From Pseudorhodoferax sp. Leaf274 (GTDB lineage Bacteria; Pseudomonadota; Gammaproteobacteria; Burkholderiales; Burkholderiaceae_C), in contig NZ_LMNA01000006.1 in NCBI RefSeq assembly GCF_001422445.1, positions 71,106 through 135,105 of the forward strand: a DNA stretch of 64,000 bases, in the 5' to 3' direction. Positions 49,769 through 58,029 of the stretch are shown here, piece after piece (positions within the stretch are counted from its first letter, which is position 1; the number at the start of each line of letters is the position of its first letter). The notes beneath the pieces are model-generated. The model searched no databases, was not told the origin of the DNA, and saw nothing but the letters and a program-made list of their open reading frames with translations. Made by a program: the position numbers and the translations under genes.

Positions 49769-50806
49769 CTAGGGCGGCGGCAGCGCGCGGCCGATGGCCG
49801 CCCCGACCTGCTCGAACAGCCGGCCTGCAGCGCGCTGCTCGTCCAGGCCGGCCGCACAGACCGCCAACACCACGGCATGCGCCCCCTTGTCCTGCGGCTC
49901 GACGACACCCATGTGGCAGGCCCGCTCGAACTGCGTTCCGGTCTTGTGGATGAGGCGCCGCTGCGCGGGCAGGCCGGCCTCGAGCCGGTAGTCGCCACGC
50001 TTGCCGTACTTCATGGCCTCGAACAGGCGCTCGGTGCTGGCCGGCGACAGCAGCTCGCCGCGCACCAGGCGTTCGAGCATGGCGCCATAACCGACCAGCG
50101 TGGCGCTGTTGTGGCCGTCGGCGTAGTAGCCGGCGTAGGCGGTGTCGATGTCGGCGCGCAATGCGCCGGCCGGCAAGTCCAATGCGCGGCGCACGGCCTC
50201 GGCGCGTTGCGGCATGGGGGCGGCGGCCACCTCGACCAACTGCCGGTGCGTGAGCCGGCTGGCGTCGGGGTGCAGGCGGGTGTAGACCTCACGGCGCACC
50301 TGCGTGAAGTCGGTGAGTTCGCCGACGCGGCCCGCACCGAAGGCGTCGGCCGCGCTGCGGTTGAGCACGTCCGCGCCGACCACGCGCACCAGCATGTTGG
50401 CGGCCGTGTTGTCGCTCTCGCCCAGCATGCGCGTGAGCAGCGTCTCGATGCGGTACGACGCGCCGACCTTGTTCCAGACCAGCGGCCCGGAGCCGTCGAT
50501 CTTGTCGGTCTCCTGCAGGGCGACCTCGGTCTGCAGCTGGAGGCGGCCGGCGTCGACCTGCTGCAGCACGGCCACCGCGATCGGCACCTTGGCCGTGGAA
50601 CCCAGGTACCAGGACTGCCCGGCGCCGTAGTCGAGCGTGCTGCCATCGCGCAGCCGCTTCACATAGACGCCCAGGCTGCCGGGGGAGTCGCGGTCCAGGC
50701 GTTCGATCTCGGCGCGCAGGCGCGCACGCCAGTCGTCGGCGCGTGCGCCGTCAAGGGGCGCCAGCGCGGCCAGCAGCAGGCAGGCGGACAGCACAGCTCG
50801 GCGCAT
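49769..50806 (-). CDS. Class A beta-lactamase-like serine hydrolase (1)
   Basis: This 345-residue protein has a signal peptide of about 23 residues ending in GARAD. It shows the three penicillin-recognition motifs: Ser70-x-x-Lys73 in GSTAKVP, Ser131-Asp132-Asn133 in GESDNTAAN, and Lys288-Thr289-Gly290 in IHKTG. I see no ExxLN omega-loop motif, which true class A beta-lactamases need for deacylation, so a peptidoglycan-linked or esterase-like role is as likely as resistance. It is a paralogue of the upstream gene and overlaps it by 56 bases. Confidence 0.8.
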   Translation of the reverse strand: MRRAVLSACLLLAALAPLDGARADDWRARLRAEIERLDRDSPGSLGVYVKRLRDGSTLDYGAGQSWYLGSTAKVPIAVAVLQQVDAGRLQLQTEVALQETDKIDGSGPLVWNKVGASYRIETLLTRMLGESDNTAANMLVRVVGADVLNRSAADAFGAGRVGELTDFTQVRREVYTRLHPDASRLTHRQLVEVAAAPMPQRAEAVRRALDLPAGALRADIDTAYAGYYADGHNSATLVGYGAMLERLVRGELLSPASTERLFEAMKYGKRGDYRLEAGLPAQRRLIHKTGTQFERACHMGVVEPQDKGAHAVVLAVCAAGLDEQRAAGRLFEQVGAAIGRALPPP

Positions 50807-51881
50807 CGGGCACTCCTTGTGTCAACACGCCGGAGCGGCACAGCGCCGCGCCGACCTCGCGCAGCGCGCGCTCGGCGCGCACCAGCGACAACTCGCCGCG
50901 CGTGCAGGCCACCACGAGCACCCGCGTGGCGCCGCCGGCCGGCTGCACGATGCCGGCGTCGCAGAAGCGGCCGCGCTGCGTGCCGGTCTTGTGGGCGAAG
51001 CGCATGCCGGCCGGCAGGCCGGCGCGGATGCGCTGCGGCCCCGTCACCACGCGCTCCATGAGTCCGAGCAGGTGCCGCGTCTGCGTGGGCGGCAACAGCC
51101 GGCCATCGGCCAGTTGCGCCAGCAGTTCGCCGTAGGCGTCGAGACGGCCGGCGTTCAGGCCGGTGGCGTAGTAGGCGTCGTAGGCCTCGCCCAGCGTGGC
51201 CAGCCGGAAATCGCTGACCGGCACCTGCACGATGCGCGCGAGGTATTGCAGCCGGGCACCGTCATCGCGCTGCTGGCGCAGGACCAGCAGTTCGCGGCCG
51301 GCCAGCCGCTGCGCCGCCGGCGCCAGCTGGCCATAGGTCGCGCGCCGCACTTCGGCCAGCCGCGTGATGGGGCCGAAGCCGGCCGGGGCCACCTCGGTCA
51401 CGACGGCGTTGACCTGCTCCAGGCCGACCAGCCCAATCAGCATGTCGCTGGCCGTGTTGTCGCTGTGGATGATCATCTGCTCGAGCAGAGTGCGGATCGG
51501 CAGCGCAGTGCCCACCGCATGGCTGTTGGTGGAGCCGGCACCGTCCACGTAGTCGTCGGCGCGCAAGGTGACCGGGGTGTCCAGCGTGTAGGCGCCACGC
51601 GCGATGCCGCGCAGCACCGCGATGGCAACCGGCACCTTCACGGTCGAGGCCAGGTACCAGGATTGATCGGCCCGGAAGGACAGGCTCTCGCCGCTGGACA
51701 GCGCACGCACATACACGCCGATGCGCGGGCCGTCGGGCGCCGCGTCGATGCGCTCCAGTTCGGCGCTCAGGCGTTCGGGCCACGCCGGAGCGGCAACGGC
51801 GGCGGATACAGCTGATACGCAAAGACACAGCGCCAGCCACCACCTGCGGCCTCGGCGGACGGCGCAGGCGCGGCGCACCAT
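50751..51881 (-). CDS. Class A beta-lactamase-like serine hydrolase (2)
   Basis: This 376-residue paralogue has a signal segment (WWLALCLCVSAVSAAVAAPA) ending near residue 31. The motifs are Ser79-x-x-Lys82 in STVKVP, Ser140-Asp141-Asn142 in HSDNTASD, and Lys298-Thr299-Gly300 in HKTG. As in its neighbour, no ExxLN motif is evident. The Arg-rich start is unusual, and a slightly later start is possible. The gene's end overlaps the next paralogue by 56 bases, so the two are translationally coupled and arose by tandem duplication. Confidence 0.8.
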   Translation of the reverse strand: MVRRACAVRRGRRWWLALCLCVSAVSAAVAAPAWPERLSAELERIDAAPDGPRIGVYVRALSSGESLSFRADQSWYLASTVKVPVAIAVLRGIARGAYTLDTPVTLRADDYVDGAGSTNSHAVGTALPIRTLLEQMIIHSDNTASDMLIGLVGLEQVNAVVTEVAPAGFGPITRLAEVRRATYGQLAPAAQRLAGRELLVLRQQRDDGARLQYLARIVQVPVSDFRLATLGEAYDAYYATGLNAGRLDAYGELLAQLADGRLLPPTQTRHLLGLMERVVTGPQRIRAGLPAGMRFAHKTGTQRGRFCDAGIVQPAGGATRVLVVACTRGELSLVRAERALREVGAALCRSGVLTQGVPDAPSCAVRLPAAGRAGAP

Positions 51882-51885
51882 CGCC

Positions 51886-52041
51886 TCAGTGCTGCTCAGG
51901 CTGGCGCGTCGACTGCCATTCCCGGTGCTGCTGCCACAGCAGAGCTTCGGCGGCGCGCCGCTCCCTGCGCCACCGCACGTACCAGATCAGCACCGCGGTC
52001 GCGATCCCCGACAAACCAAGCACCAACACCAGCAAAGACAT
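51886..52041 (-). CDS. Small single-span membrane protein (51 residues)
   Basis: The predicted protein starts SLLVLVLGLSGIATAVLIWY, a good single transmembrane helix. A basic, Arg-rich cytoplasmic tail follows, with a Trp-Gln-rich end. It lies 4 bases before the start of the beta-lactamase-like gene, so it may be the first gene of that unit. No ribosome-binding site is obvious and I recognise no family. The 158-base gap upstream, to anmK, contains no gene. Confidence 0.5.
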   Translation of the reverse strand: MSLLVLVLGLSGIATAVLIWYVRWRRERRAAEALLWQQHREWQSTRQPEQH

Positions 52042-52199
52042 CGATCCCAAATCTTTCTCGCAAAGACAGCCGGCCAGGCGCCGGCACGTTGCTCCATGAT
52101 GACACCGGCTGTTGACGCATCCAAATGCCGCCGGCTTTCTCCCGTTACAAGAAAGCCTTTGTCGCAGCAAGGAAAACACCGCTGCCGCGGCGTGTCCAT

Positions 52200-53324
52200 T
52201 CACACGGGATAGACGGCGCCGAGCACGCGCGCGCCGCGCGCGCCGGTCACGCTGGCCAGGCTGCCGGCCTGCCCGCGCACCGTGCGGCTGGCCAGCCAGG
52301 CGAACGCCGCGGCCTCGACCTGCTGCGGCGGCAGGCCCAGGGCCAGGGACGACACCACCTGCAGCTGCGGCAGGTCCGCCTGCAGGCGGCGCATGAGGTC
52401 GCCATTGAATGCACCGCCGCCACACACCGCGAGCCGCGCGGCCGTGGGCGCGCAGACGCGCACGGCATCCGCGCAGACGCCGGCCGTCAACGCTGCCAGC
52501 GTGGCCTGCACGTCGGCCGGCGCCAGGCCCGGGAACGGCGCCAGCCGCGCCGCCAGCCAGTCCGCGTGGAACAGGTCGCGCCCCGTGCTCTTGGGGGGCG
52601 GCAACGCGAAGTAGGGTTCGGCACGCAGCGCGGCGAGCAGGCCGGCGTGCACCTGGCCGCTCGCGGCCCAGGCGCCATCGGCGTCGTAGGCCTGGCCGCG
52701 GTGGCGCTGGCACCAGAGGTCGAGCAACGCATTGCCGGGCCCGCAGTCGAAGCCGAGCACCGCTGCATCGTGGCCCAGCGGCGGCAGCACGCTGAGGTTG
52801 GAAATGCCGCCCAGGTTCAGCACCGCGAGCACGGCATCCGGCTGGCCGAACTGCGCCTGGTGGAAGGCCGGCACCAGCGGCGCGCCCTGGCCGCCGGCGG
52901 CCAGGTCGCGGCTGCGCAGGTCGGCGACGACGGCGATGCCGCAGCGCTCGGCCAGCAAGGAGGGGTTGAGCAGCTGCACCGTGTAGCCCACGCCATCGAA
53001 GGCCTGGGGCTGGTGCCGCACGGTCTGTCCATGGGCGCCGATGGCGCGCACCTGGGCCGGTGCCAGGCCGGTCTGCTGCAGCAGCTGCCGGACGACGCCG
53101 GCATAGGCCAGGGCCACGCCATTGGCGGCCAAGGCCGCGCGGTGCAGTTCGTTGTCGCCAGGGGTGTTCAGGGCCAGCAGTTCGGCGCGCAGCGCGGCAT
53201 CGAACGGCGCGGCCACATGGGCCAGCACGCGCAGGCCCTGGCCGGCGTCCTCGGTCAGCACGCCGTCCACGCCGTCCAGCGAGGTGCCGGACATCAGGCC
53301 GATGAAGCGCTCGGCCATGGCCAT
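52200..53324 (-). CDS. anmK: Anhydro-N-acetylmuramic acid kinase
   Basis: This 374-residue kinase phosphorylates and opens 1,6-anhydro-MurNAc during cell-wall recycling, giving MurNAc-6-phosphate. The N-terminal FIGLMSGTSLDGVDGVL is the family signature. ADLRSRDLAAGGQGAPLVP is typical, as are LNLGGISNL, FDCGPGNALLD and the late VCGGGAFNGDLM motif for ATP binding. Length and start are normal, though the ATG two codons in is an alternative. It lies 10 bases after the M23 peptidase gene on the same strand. Confidence 0.95.
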   Translation of the reverse strand: MAMAERFIGLMSGTSLDGVDGVLTEDAGQGLRVLAHVAAPFDAALRAELLALNTPGDNELHRAALAANGVALAYAGVVRQLLQQTGLAPAQVRAIGAHGQTVRHQPQAFDGVGYTVQLLNPSLLAERCGIAVVADLRSRDLAAGGQGAPLVPAFHQAQFGQPDAVLAVLNLGGISNLSVLPPLGHDAAVLGFDCGPGNALLDLWCQRHRGQAYDADGAWAASGQVHAGLLAALRAEPYFALPPPKSTGRDLFHADWLAARLAPFPGLAPADVQATLAALTAGVCADAVRVCAPTAARLAVCGGGAFNGDLMRRLQADLPQLQVVSSLALGLPPQQVEAAAFAWLASRTVRGQAGSLASVTGARGARVLGAVYPV

Positions 53325-53334
53325 GGCGCCAGGC

Positions 53335-54684
53335 TTACTGCGCGCTGGCCTGCTGGACCGCGCCGGCCGTCGCCAGCTGCTGGCGCATGACGGAAGCCTG
53401 GCGTTCGAACGCAGCCTTGGCCGCGGCCGACACGGTGCCGGCTTCGGCCTGCTTGGCCATGACCATGGGGTCCTGGTGCTCGCCGTTGACGCGGAATTCG
53501 AAGTGCAGGTGCGGACCGGTGGTCCAGCCGGTCATGCCGACTGCGCCGATCTGCGCGCCCTGCTCCACCCGTTCGCCCTTCTTGACGAGGATGCGCGACA
53601 GGTGGGCGTAGACCGTCACCATGTCGTTGCGGTGCTTGACATAGATGACGTTGCCGAAGCCGTTCTGCACGCCGGCGAACTCGACCACGCCGTCGCCCAC
53701 GGTGCGCACCGAGGTGCCGATCGGCGCGGCGTAGTCCACGCCCAGGTGGGCACGCCACTTCTGCAGGATGGGGTGGAAGCGGTTGGCAAAGCCACTGGTC
53801 ACGCGCGAGAACTCCATCGGCGAGGCCAGGAAGGCGCGGCGCAGGCTCTGGCCGTCCAGGCCGTAGTAGCCGCCCTTCTGGCCGGGCTCCTGGAACCACA
53901 TGGACTGGTAGACCTTGCCCTTGTTCTCGAACTCGGCGCTGAGCACGCGGCCGGCGCGCAGCACCTCGCCGTCGGCCTCCAGTGTCTCGTACACCACGGA
54001 GAAGCGGTCGCCCTTGCGCAGCGCGCTGCGGAAGTCGATGTCGCCGGAGAACATCTCGGCGATCTGCGAGGCCACCGATTCGGGCAGGCCGGCGTCGTCG
54101 GTCGCGGCGAACAGCGAGGAGGTGATCACGCCGCTGGCCAGCTGGCTGCCGGCCGCGAGCGGCGCACGCTCGGTGCGCGATGTGAAGCCCTGCGGCGTGC
54201 GCTCGACCACGAGGCGCTGGAACTCCGTGGCATCGGCGCTGGCGATCCAGCGCATGCTCAGGCGCTGCAGGCTGTGGTCGTCGGCCGCCTCGGCCGTGAC
54301 CAGCCGGCCGGCGCGGCCCAGCAGGGTCTGGCGCACGCGCGCATCGCGGCTCAGGTAGGCCACGGCCGCCGTGTCGGCGATGCCCAGGCGGTCCAGCAGC
54401 GAGCGCGCGGTGTCGCTGGAACGCGTGGTCTCGGTGCGGTAGAGGTTGAAGCGGTGCAGGTCCAGCGCCTCGATCTGCGCATCCAGTGCCAGCGGCGTGA
54501 CGCTCTGCGTGAGCTGGCGCACCGGCACGTCTGCCATGTCCGGGCCGAGCGAGGCCACGGCGAAGGCGCCGCCGCCGCCGCACAGCAGCACGGCAGCCAG
54601 CAAGGCGGTCAGGCGTTTGGGGTGGCGCTGCAGCAAAGGCACAACGGAGTCGAGAACGGTGGCCAGCCCGTTTTTCAAATGCAT
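53335..54684 (-). CDS. M23 family metallopeptidase (MepM-like)
   Basis: This 449-residue cell-wall endopeptidase has an N-terminal membrane helix near residues 25-47 (LTALLAAVLLCGGGGAFAVA). A long periplasmic domain, OapA/LysM-like in layout, follows. The C-terminal M23 domain has zinc ligands His313 and Asp317 in RAHLGVDYAAP and His392 and His394 in HLHFEF. It should cut peptide cross-links in peptidoglycan. It pairs with anmK downstream and is divergent from tyrS, a conserved arrangement in this group. Confidence 0.92.
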   Translation of the reverse strand: MHLKNGLATVLDSVVPLLQRHPKRLTALLAAVLLCGGGGAFAVASLGPDMADVPVRQLTQSVTPLALDAQIEALDLHRFNLYRTETTRSSDTARSLLDRLGIADTAAVAYLSRDARVRQTLLGRAGRLVTAEAADDHSLQRLSMRWIASADATEFQRLVVERTPQGFTSRTERAPLAAGSQLASGVITSSLFAATDDAGLPESVASQIAEMFSGDIDFRSALRKGDRFSVVYETLEADGEVLRAGRVLSAEFENKGKVYQSMWFQEPGQKGGYYGLDGQSLRRAFLASPMEFSRVTSGFANRFHPILQKWRAHLGVDYAAPIGTSVRTVGDGVVEFAGVQNGFGNVIYVKHRNDMVTVYAHLSRILVKKGERVEQGAQIGAVGMTGWTTGPHLHFEFRVNGEHQDPMVMAKQAEAGTVSAAAKAAFERQASVMRQQLATAGAVQQASAQ

Positions 54685-54834
54685 GTCCTCTGAACGAAGG
54701 AAGAATCGGATGCGAACCCGCCAAAGCGGATTGCAGGAAGTCGGGTTTTCGTCTTACAGCGCAACCTAGAATTGCGGCTAAAAACCGGGCGCAGTATAGC
54801 GACGTCACCCGCCCGCAACAAATGGATAACCCTA

Positions 54835-56091
54835 ATGGACACGACTGTAGACAATTCGCGCGCGGGCTCAGAAAAGTTGAGTGATCGTGTACAACAAGCC
54901 CTGGCGGTGACCCTGCGCGGTTGCGATGAACTCATCCCCCAGGCCGACTGGGTGAAGAAACTGCAAAAGGCCGAGGCCAGCGGCCAGCCGTTGCGCATCA
55001 AGCTGGGCCTGGACCCGACCGCGCCGGACATCCACATCGGCCACACCGTGGTGCTGAACAAGATGCGCCAGCTGCAGGACCTGGGCCACACGGTGATCTT
55101 CCTGATCGGCGACTTCACCACCACCATCGGCGACCCCTCGGGCCGCAACAGCACGCGCCCGCCGCTCACGCGCGAGCAGATCGAAGCCAACGCCCAGACC
55201 TACTACCAGCAGGCCAGCCTGGTGCTGGACCCGAGCAAGACCGAGATCCGCTACAACAGCGAATGGAGCGACCCGCTGGGCACGCGCGGGCTGATCCAGC
55301 TGGCCGCCAAGTACACGGTGGCGCGCATGATGGAGCGCAACGACTTCCACGACCGCTTCCACGCCGGCACGCCGATCAGCGTGCACGAGTTCCTGTACCC
55401 GCTGATGCAGGGCTACGATTCCGTGGCGCTCAAGAGCGACCTGGAGCTCGGCGGCACCGACCAGAAGTTCAACCTGCTCATGGGCCGCCACCTGCAGCAG
55501 GAATATGGGCAGGAGCCGCAGTGCATCCTGACCATGCCGCTGCTCGAAGGGCTGGACGGCGTGGAGAAGATGTCCAAGAGCAAGAACAACTACATCGGCA
55601 TCTCGGAAGCGCCCAACACCATGTTCGCCAAGGTGCTGTCGATCAGCGACGTGCTGATGTGGCGCTGGTACACGCTGCTGTCGTTCAAGAGCGAGGCCGA
55701 GATCGCCGCGCTCAAGGCCGAGGTGGAAGGCGGGCGCAACCCCAAGGACGCCAAGGTCGCGCTGGCCAAGGAGATCACGGCGCGCTTCCACAGCGCCCAG
55801 GCGGCGGATGCGGCCGAGCAGGATTTCGTCAACCGCAGCAAGGGCGGCGTGCCGGACGAGATCGCCGAGGTGCAGGTGGCCCTGGCCGAAGGCGGCGCCC
55901 CGCTGGGCATCGCCGCGCTGCTGAAGTCGGCCGGGCTGGCCGCCTCCAGCGGCGAAGGCAACCGCCTGATCGACGGCGGCGGCGTGCGGGTCGATTCCAG
56001 CGTGGTCAGCGACAAGGGCCTCAAGCTGCCTGCCGGCACCTACGTGGTGCAGGTCGGCAAGCGCAAGTTCGCGCGCGTGACCCTGGCCTGA
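54835..56091 (+). CDS. tyrS: Tyrosyl-tRNA synthetase
   Basis: This 418-residue class I synthetase attaches tyrosine to tRNA-Tyr. The HIGH motif is at residues 67-70 (DIHIGH) and KMSKS at 245-249. [18 protein letters not shown] and [12 protein letters not shown] belong to the TyrS family. The C-terminal end ([21 protein letters not shown]) is the S4-like tRNA-binding domain. This is the TyrZ-type sequence layout seen in many beta-proteobacteria. I chose the ATG at 54835 because the longer open frame upstream crosses the promoter. Confidence 0.95.
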   Translation: MDTTVDNSRAGSEKLSDRVQQALAVTLRGCDELIPQADWVKKLQKAEASGQPLRIKLGLDPTAPDIHIGHTVVLNKMRQLQDLGHTVIFLIGDFTTTIGDPSGRNSTRPPLTREQIEANAQTYYQQASLVLDPSKTEIRYNSEWSDPLGTRGLIQLAAKYTVARMMERNDFHDRFHAGTPISVHEFLYPLMQGYDSVALKSDLELGGTDQKFNLLMGRHLQQEYGQEPQCILTMPLLEGLDGVEKMSKSKNNYIGISEAPNTMFAKVLSISDVLMWRWYTLLSFKSEAEIAALKAEVEGGRNPKDAKVALAKEITARFHSAQAADAAEQDFVNRSKGGVPDEIAEVQVALAEGGAPLGIAALLKSAGLAASSGEGNRLIDGGGVRVDSSVVSDKGLKLPAGTYVVQVGKRKFARVTLA

Positions 56092-56094
56092 AGC

Positions 56095-56766
56095 TCAACG
56101 CGCGCCGGCGCGCTCCAGCATCGACACCATCGTGGCGTAGCCGCGCGCCCGGGCCAGCGCGAGCGGGGTGAGCCCCTGGCGGTCGGCCCGCTGCAGGTCG
56201 GCCCCGGCCGCGATCAACGCGGCCAATGTGTCCTGGTGGCGCGGCCCGCCGTCGCCCAGCACCACGGCCTCGATGGCCGCCGTCCAGTGCAGGTTGTTGA
56301 CGTGGTCCAGCGGCGCGCCAGCCGCGATGAGCTGGCGCACCACGCCGGCATGGCCCAGGTGCGCGGCCGCGATCAACGCCGTGCCGTCGTAGCGGCTCGT
56401 CACCTGTCTGGCACTGGCGCCCAGCGACAGCAGCAGGCGCAGCGTGTCCTCGTCATCGGCCACGGCGGCGATGGTGACCGCGTCGTAGCGGTCGTTCTCC
56501 AGCGCATCCAGGTCGGCACCCGCCGCGGCCAGGCGGCGGATCGCCGCATGCTGGCGCGCGAAGGTGGCCACGTGCAGGGCCGTGCGGCCATGGCCGTCGC
56601 GCGCCTGGAGATCGGCCGGCGCCAGCCGCTCGAGCGCGGCCAGGTCGCCGCGCTGGGCCGCGGCCAGCACACCCGTGTAGCGCGCCGCCTCGGCGGCGCT
56701 GGGCGCGGTCTGGGCCAGGGCACCGGCCGAGATGGCCAGCGCGCCAGCCGCCAGCCAGCGCCTCAC
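56095..56766 (-). CDS. Secreted ankyrin-repeat protein
   Basis: This 223-residue protein starts with a signal peptide (LAAGALAISAGALAQT). The rest is made of ankyrin repeats: GDLAALERLAPADLQARDGHGRTALHVA, AAIRRLAAAGADLDALENDRYDAVTIAA, GTALIAAAHLGHAGVVRQLIAAGA and ADRQGLTPLALARARG. It is probably a periplasmic protein-binding module. The GTG start at 56766 overlaps the stop of the HbpS-like gene (GTGA), so it is coupled to it. In some species such a protein partners a catalase or haem protein. Confidence 0.82.
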   Translation of the reverse strand: MRRWLAAGALAISAGALAQTAPSAAEAARYTGVLAAAQRGDLAALERLAPADLQARDGHGRTALHVATFARQHAAIRRLAAAGADLDALENDRYDAVTIAAVADDEDTLRLLLSLGASARQVTSRYDGTALIAAAHLGHAGVVRQLIAAGAPLDHVNNLHWTAAIEAVVLGDGGPRHQDTLAALIAAGADLQRADRQGLTPLALARARGYATMVSMLERAGAR

Positions 56767-57257
56767 TTCAACAGGTCCTGCACCTTGGCGATGGCGGCCA
56801 TGGCGCATTGCTCGTCCAGATGCCCGCCCGGCGCGCCGCCGACGCCGACCGCGCCGATGGTCTCGTTGCCGACCTTGATCGGCACGCCGCCGCCCAGCAG
56901 CAGGAAGCCCGGCAGGTAGACCAGGTTGGCCGCGCCGGGGTTCTTCTGCGCGCCTTCCATCATGGCCTGGGTGGGGCTCTTGGCCGACGCCGAGGTAAAG
57001 GCCTTGCGCTCGCTGGAGGCCAGCGTGTGCGGGCCGGCGTTGTCGGCGCGCTGCACGGCGCGCACGCCGCCCGCATGGTCGACCACCGTGGCGGCCACGG
57101 CATGGCCGTTGGCGGCGCAGGCCGCCACGGCGGCCGCGGCGACCTGGTTGGCCAGCTCCAGCGAGATGTTGCGTTCGGCGCGCACGGCCTGGGCGAAGGC
57201 GCCCTGGGTGGCGAGGGCCAGCAGGCTGGCGGCGAAAAGTGTTCTGGTGGTGTGCAT
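56763..57257 (-). CDS. HbpS/GlcG-like haem-degrading family protein
   Basis: This 164-residue secreted protein has a signal peptide of about 22 residues ending in GAFAQ. The mature part fits the DUF336 (GlcG/HbpS) family: LELANQVAAAAVAACAANGH, VVDHAGGVRAVQRADNAGPHTL, and the GGGVPIKVGNETIGAVGVGGAPGG segment. Family members bind haem or help its breakdown, and HbpS in Streptomyces signals to the sensor kinase SenS. A GGAG site lies before the ATG. A sensor kinase/regulator pair lies just upstream, which fits that model. Confidence 0.88.
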   Translation of the reverse strand: MHTTRTLFAASLLALATQGAFAQAVRAERNISLELANQVAAAAVAACAANGHAVAATVVDHAGGVRAVQRADNAGPHTLASSERKAFTSASAKSPTQAMMEGAQKNPGAANLVYLPGFLLLGGGVPIKVGNETIGAVGVGGAPGGHLDEQCAMAAIAKVQDLLK

Positions 57258-57348
57258 GCAGGAGGTCTCCAAGGAAGAGCCGCCACTGTAGGAATGCGGC
57301 CGCCGCGCCGCCATGCGCACGGCTACGCCCCCAGCCGGCCCGGACCTC

Positions 57349-57360
57349 CGTAGAACTACG
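57349..57360. promoter_or_regulatory. Perfect palindrome CGTAGAACTACG upstream of the HbpS-like gene
   Basis: CGTAG-AA-CTACG is a perfect 12-base inverted repeat. It sits 91 bases before the HbpS-like start codon and covers the stop codon of the response regulator gene. The response regulator has a LuxR-type HTH, which commonly binds such two-fold sites, so it may control the HbpS-like gene. This is inference from position. Confidence 0.55.
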
Positions 57361-57979
57361 CAGCGGCCTCGCCCTCGACCAGCGCCGCGTAGCGCCGGAT
57401 CAGCAGCGCCAGCGACTCGGCCTCGAGCTTGTCGAACAGGTGGGCGCGGTGCGTCTCCACCGTGCGCGGCGACAGCGCGAGCGCGCGGCCGATCTCCTTG
57501 TTCGTGAGCCCTTCGACGATCAGGCCCAGCACCTCGCGCTCGCGCGGTGACAGCTGGGCATAGCGCTCGCGCGCCGCGCGGTCGGCCTGCAGGCGCTCGC
57601 GCGAGCGCACGTGCTGGCGCACGGCGTTCTGCAGCGCCTCGATCAGCAGGTCTTCGTCGACCGGCTTCTCCAGGAATTCGGCCGCGCCGGACTTGAACGC
57701 GCGCCGGCACAGCTCCACCGTGCCGTGGCCGGTCAGCATGATCACGGGCTGGTCCACGCCCTCGGCCACCAGGCGTTGCAGCACCGCCAGGCCGCTGGTG
57801 CCGGGCATGCGCATGTCGAGCACGATGGCGCCGATGGCCGCGCGCTCGAAGTGCGCGAGAAAGTCTTCGGGATCGGCCCAGGCCTGCACGCGCAGGCCGA
57901 TGGTGCCGATCAGGAGCGACAGGGCCTCGCGCACAGCCGCGTCGTCGTCGATGAGATGGACCAGCGGCGTGCTGCGCAC
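57356..57979 (-). CDS. Response regulator, FixJ/LuxR family
   Basis: This 207-residue response regulator has a receiver domain with LVHLIDDDAAVREALS at the start, phospho-acceptor Asp55 in IVLDMRMPG, and the Lys in FLEKPVDEDLL. A LuxR-type HTH follows: LSPREREVLGLIVEGLTNKEIGRAL and SPRTVETHRAH. I prefer the GTG at 57979, which follows an AAGG site and gives the normal short head. A GTG at 58033 would overlap the kinase stop (GTGA) but adds 18 Gly/Ala/Pro-rich residues encoded by a repeat. The partner kinase lies directly upstream. Confidence 0.88.
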   Translation of the reverse strand: MRSTPLVHLIDDDAAVREALSLLIGTIGLRVQAWADPEDFLAHFERAAIGAIVLDMRMPGTSGLAVLQRLVAEGVDQPVIMLTGHGTVELCRRAFKSGAAEFLEKPVDEDLLIEALQNAVRQHVRSRERLQADRAARERYAQLSPREREVLGLIVEGLTNKEIGRALALSPRTVETHRAHLFDKLEAESLALLIRRYAALVEGEAAA

Positions 57980-58006
57980 GGGCCGACCTTCGCCTGCGGA
58001 ACGAGC

Positions 58007-58029
58007 GCCTTCGGGCGGCCGGGCGGCGC
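58007..58029. repeat. Partial copy of the extragenic repeat at the kinase/regulator junction
   Basis: The sequence GCCTTCGGGCGGCC followed by GGGCGGCGC closely resembles the stretch read on the minus strand at 43561-43587 inside the fused beta-oxidation gene (GCCTTGGGGCGGCCCGGCGGCGG). The flank towards the regulator also fits a repeat-like spacer. It lies just before the likely start of the response regulator gene. Confidence 0.5.

Noticed and set aside
49769-51881. Calling the two hydrolases antibiotic-resistance beta-lactamases
   Set aside because: The SxxK, SDN and KTG motifs are present but no ExxLN motif is evident, and the surrounding genes are cell-wall recycling functions.
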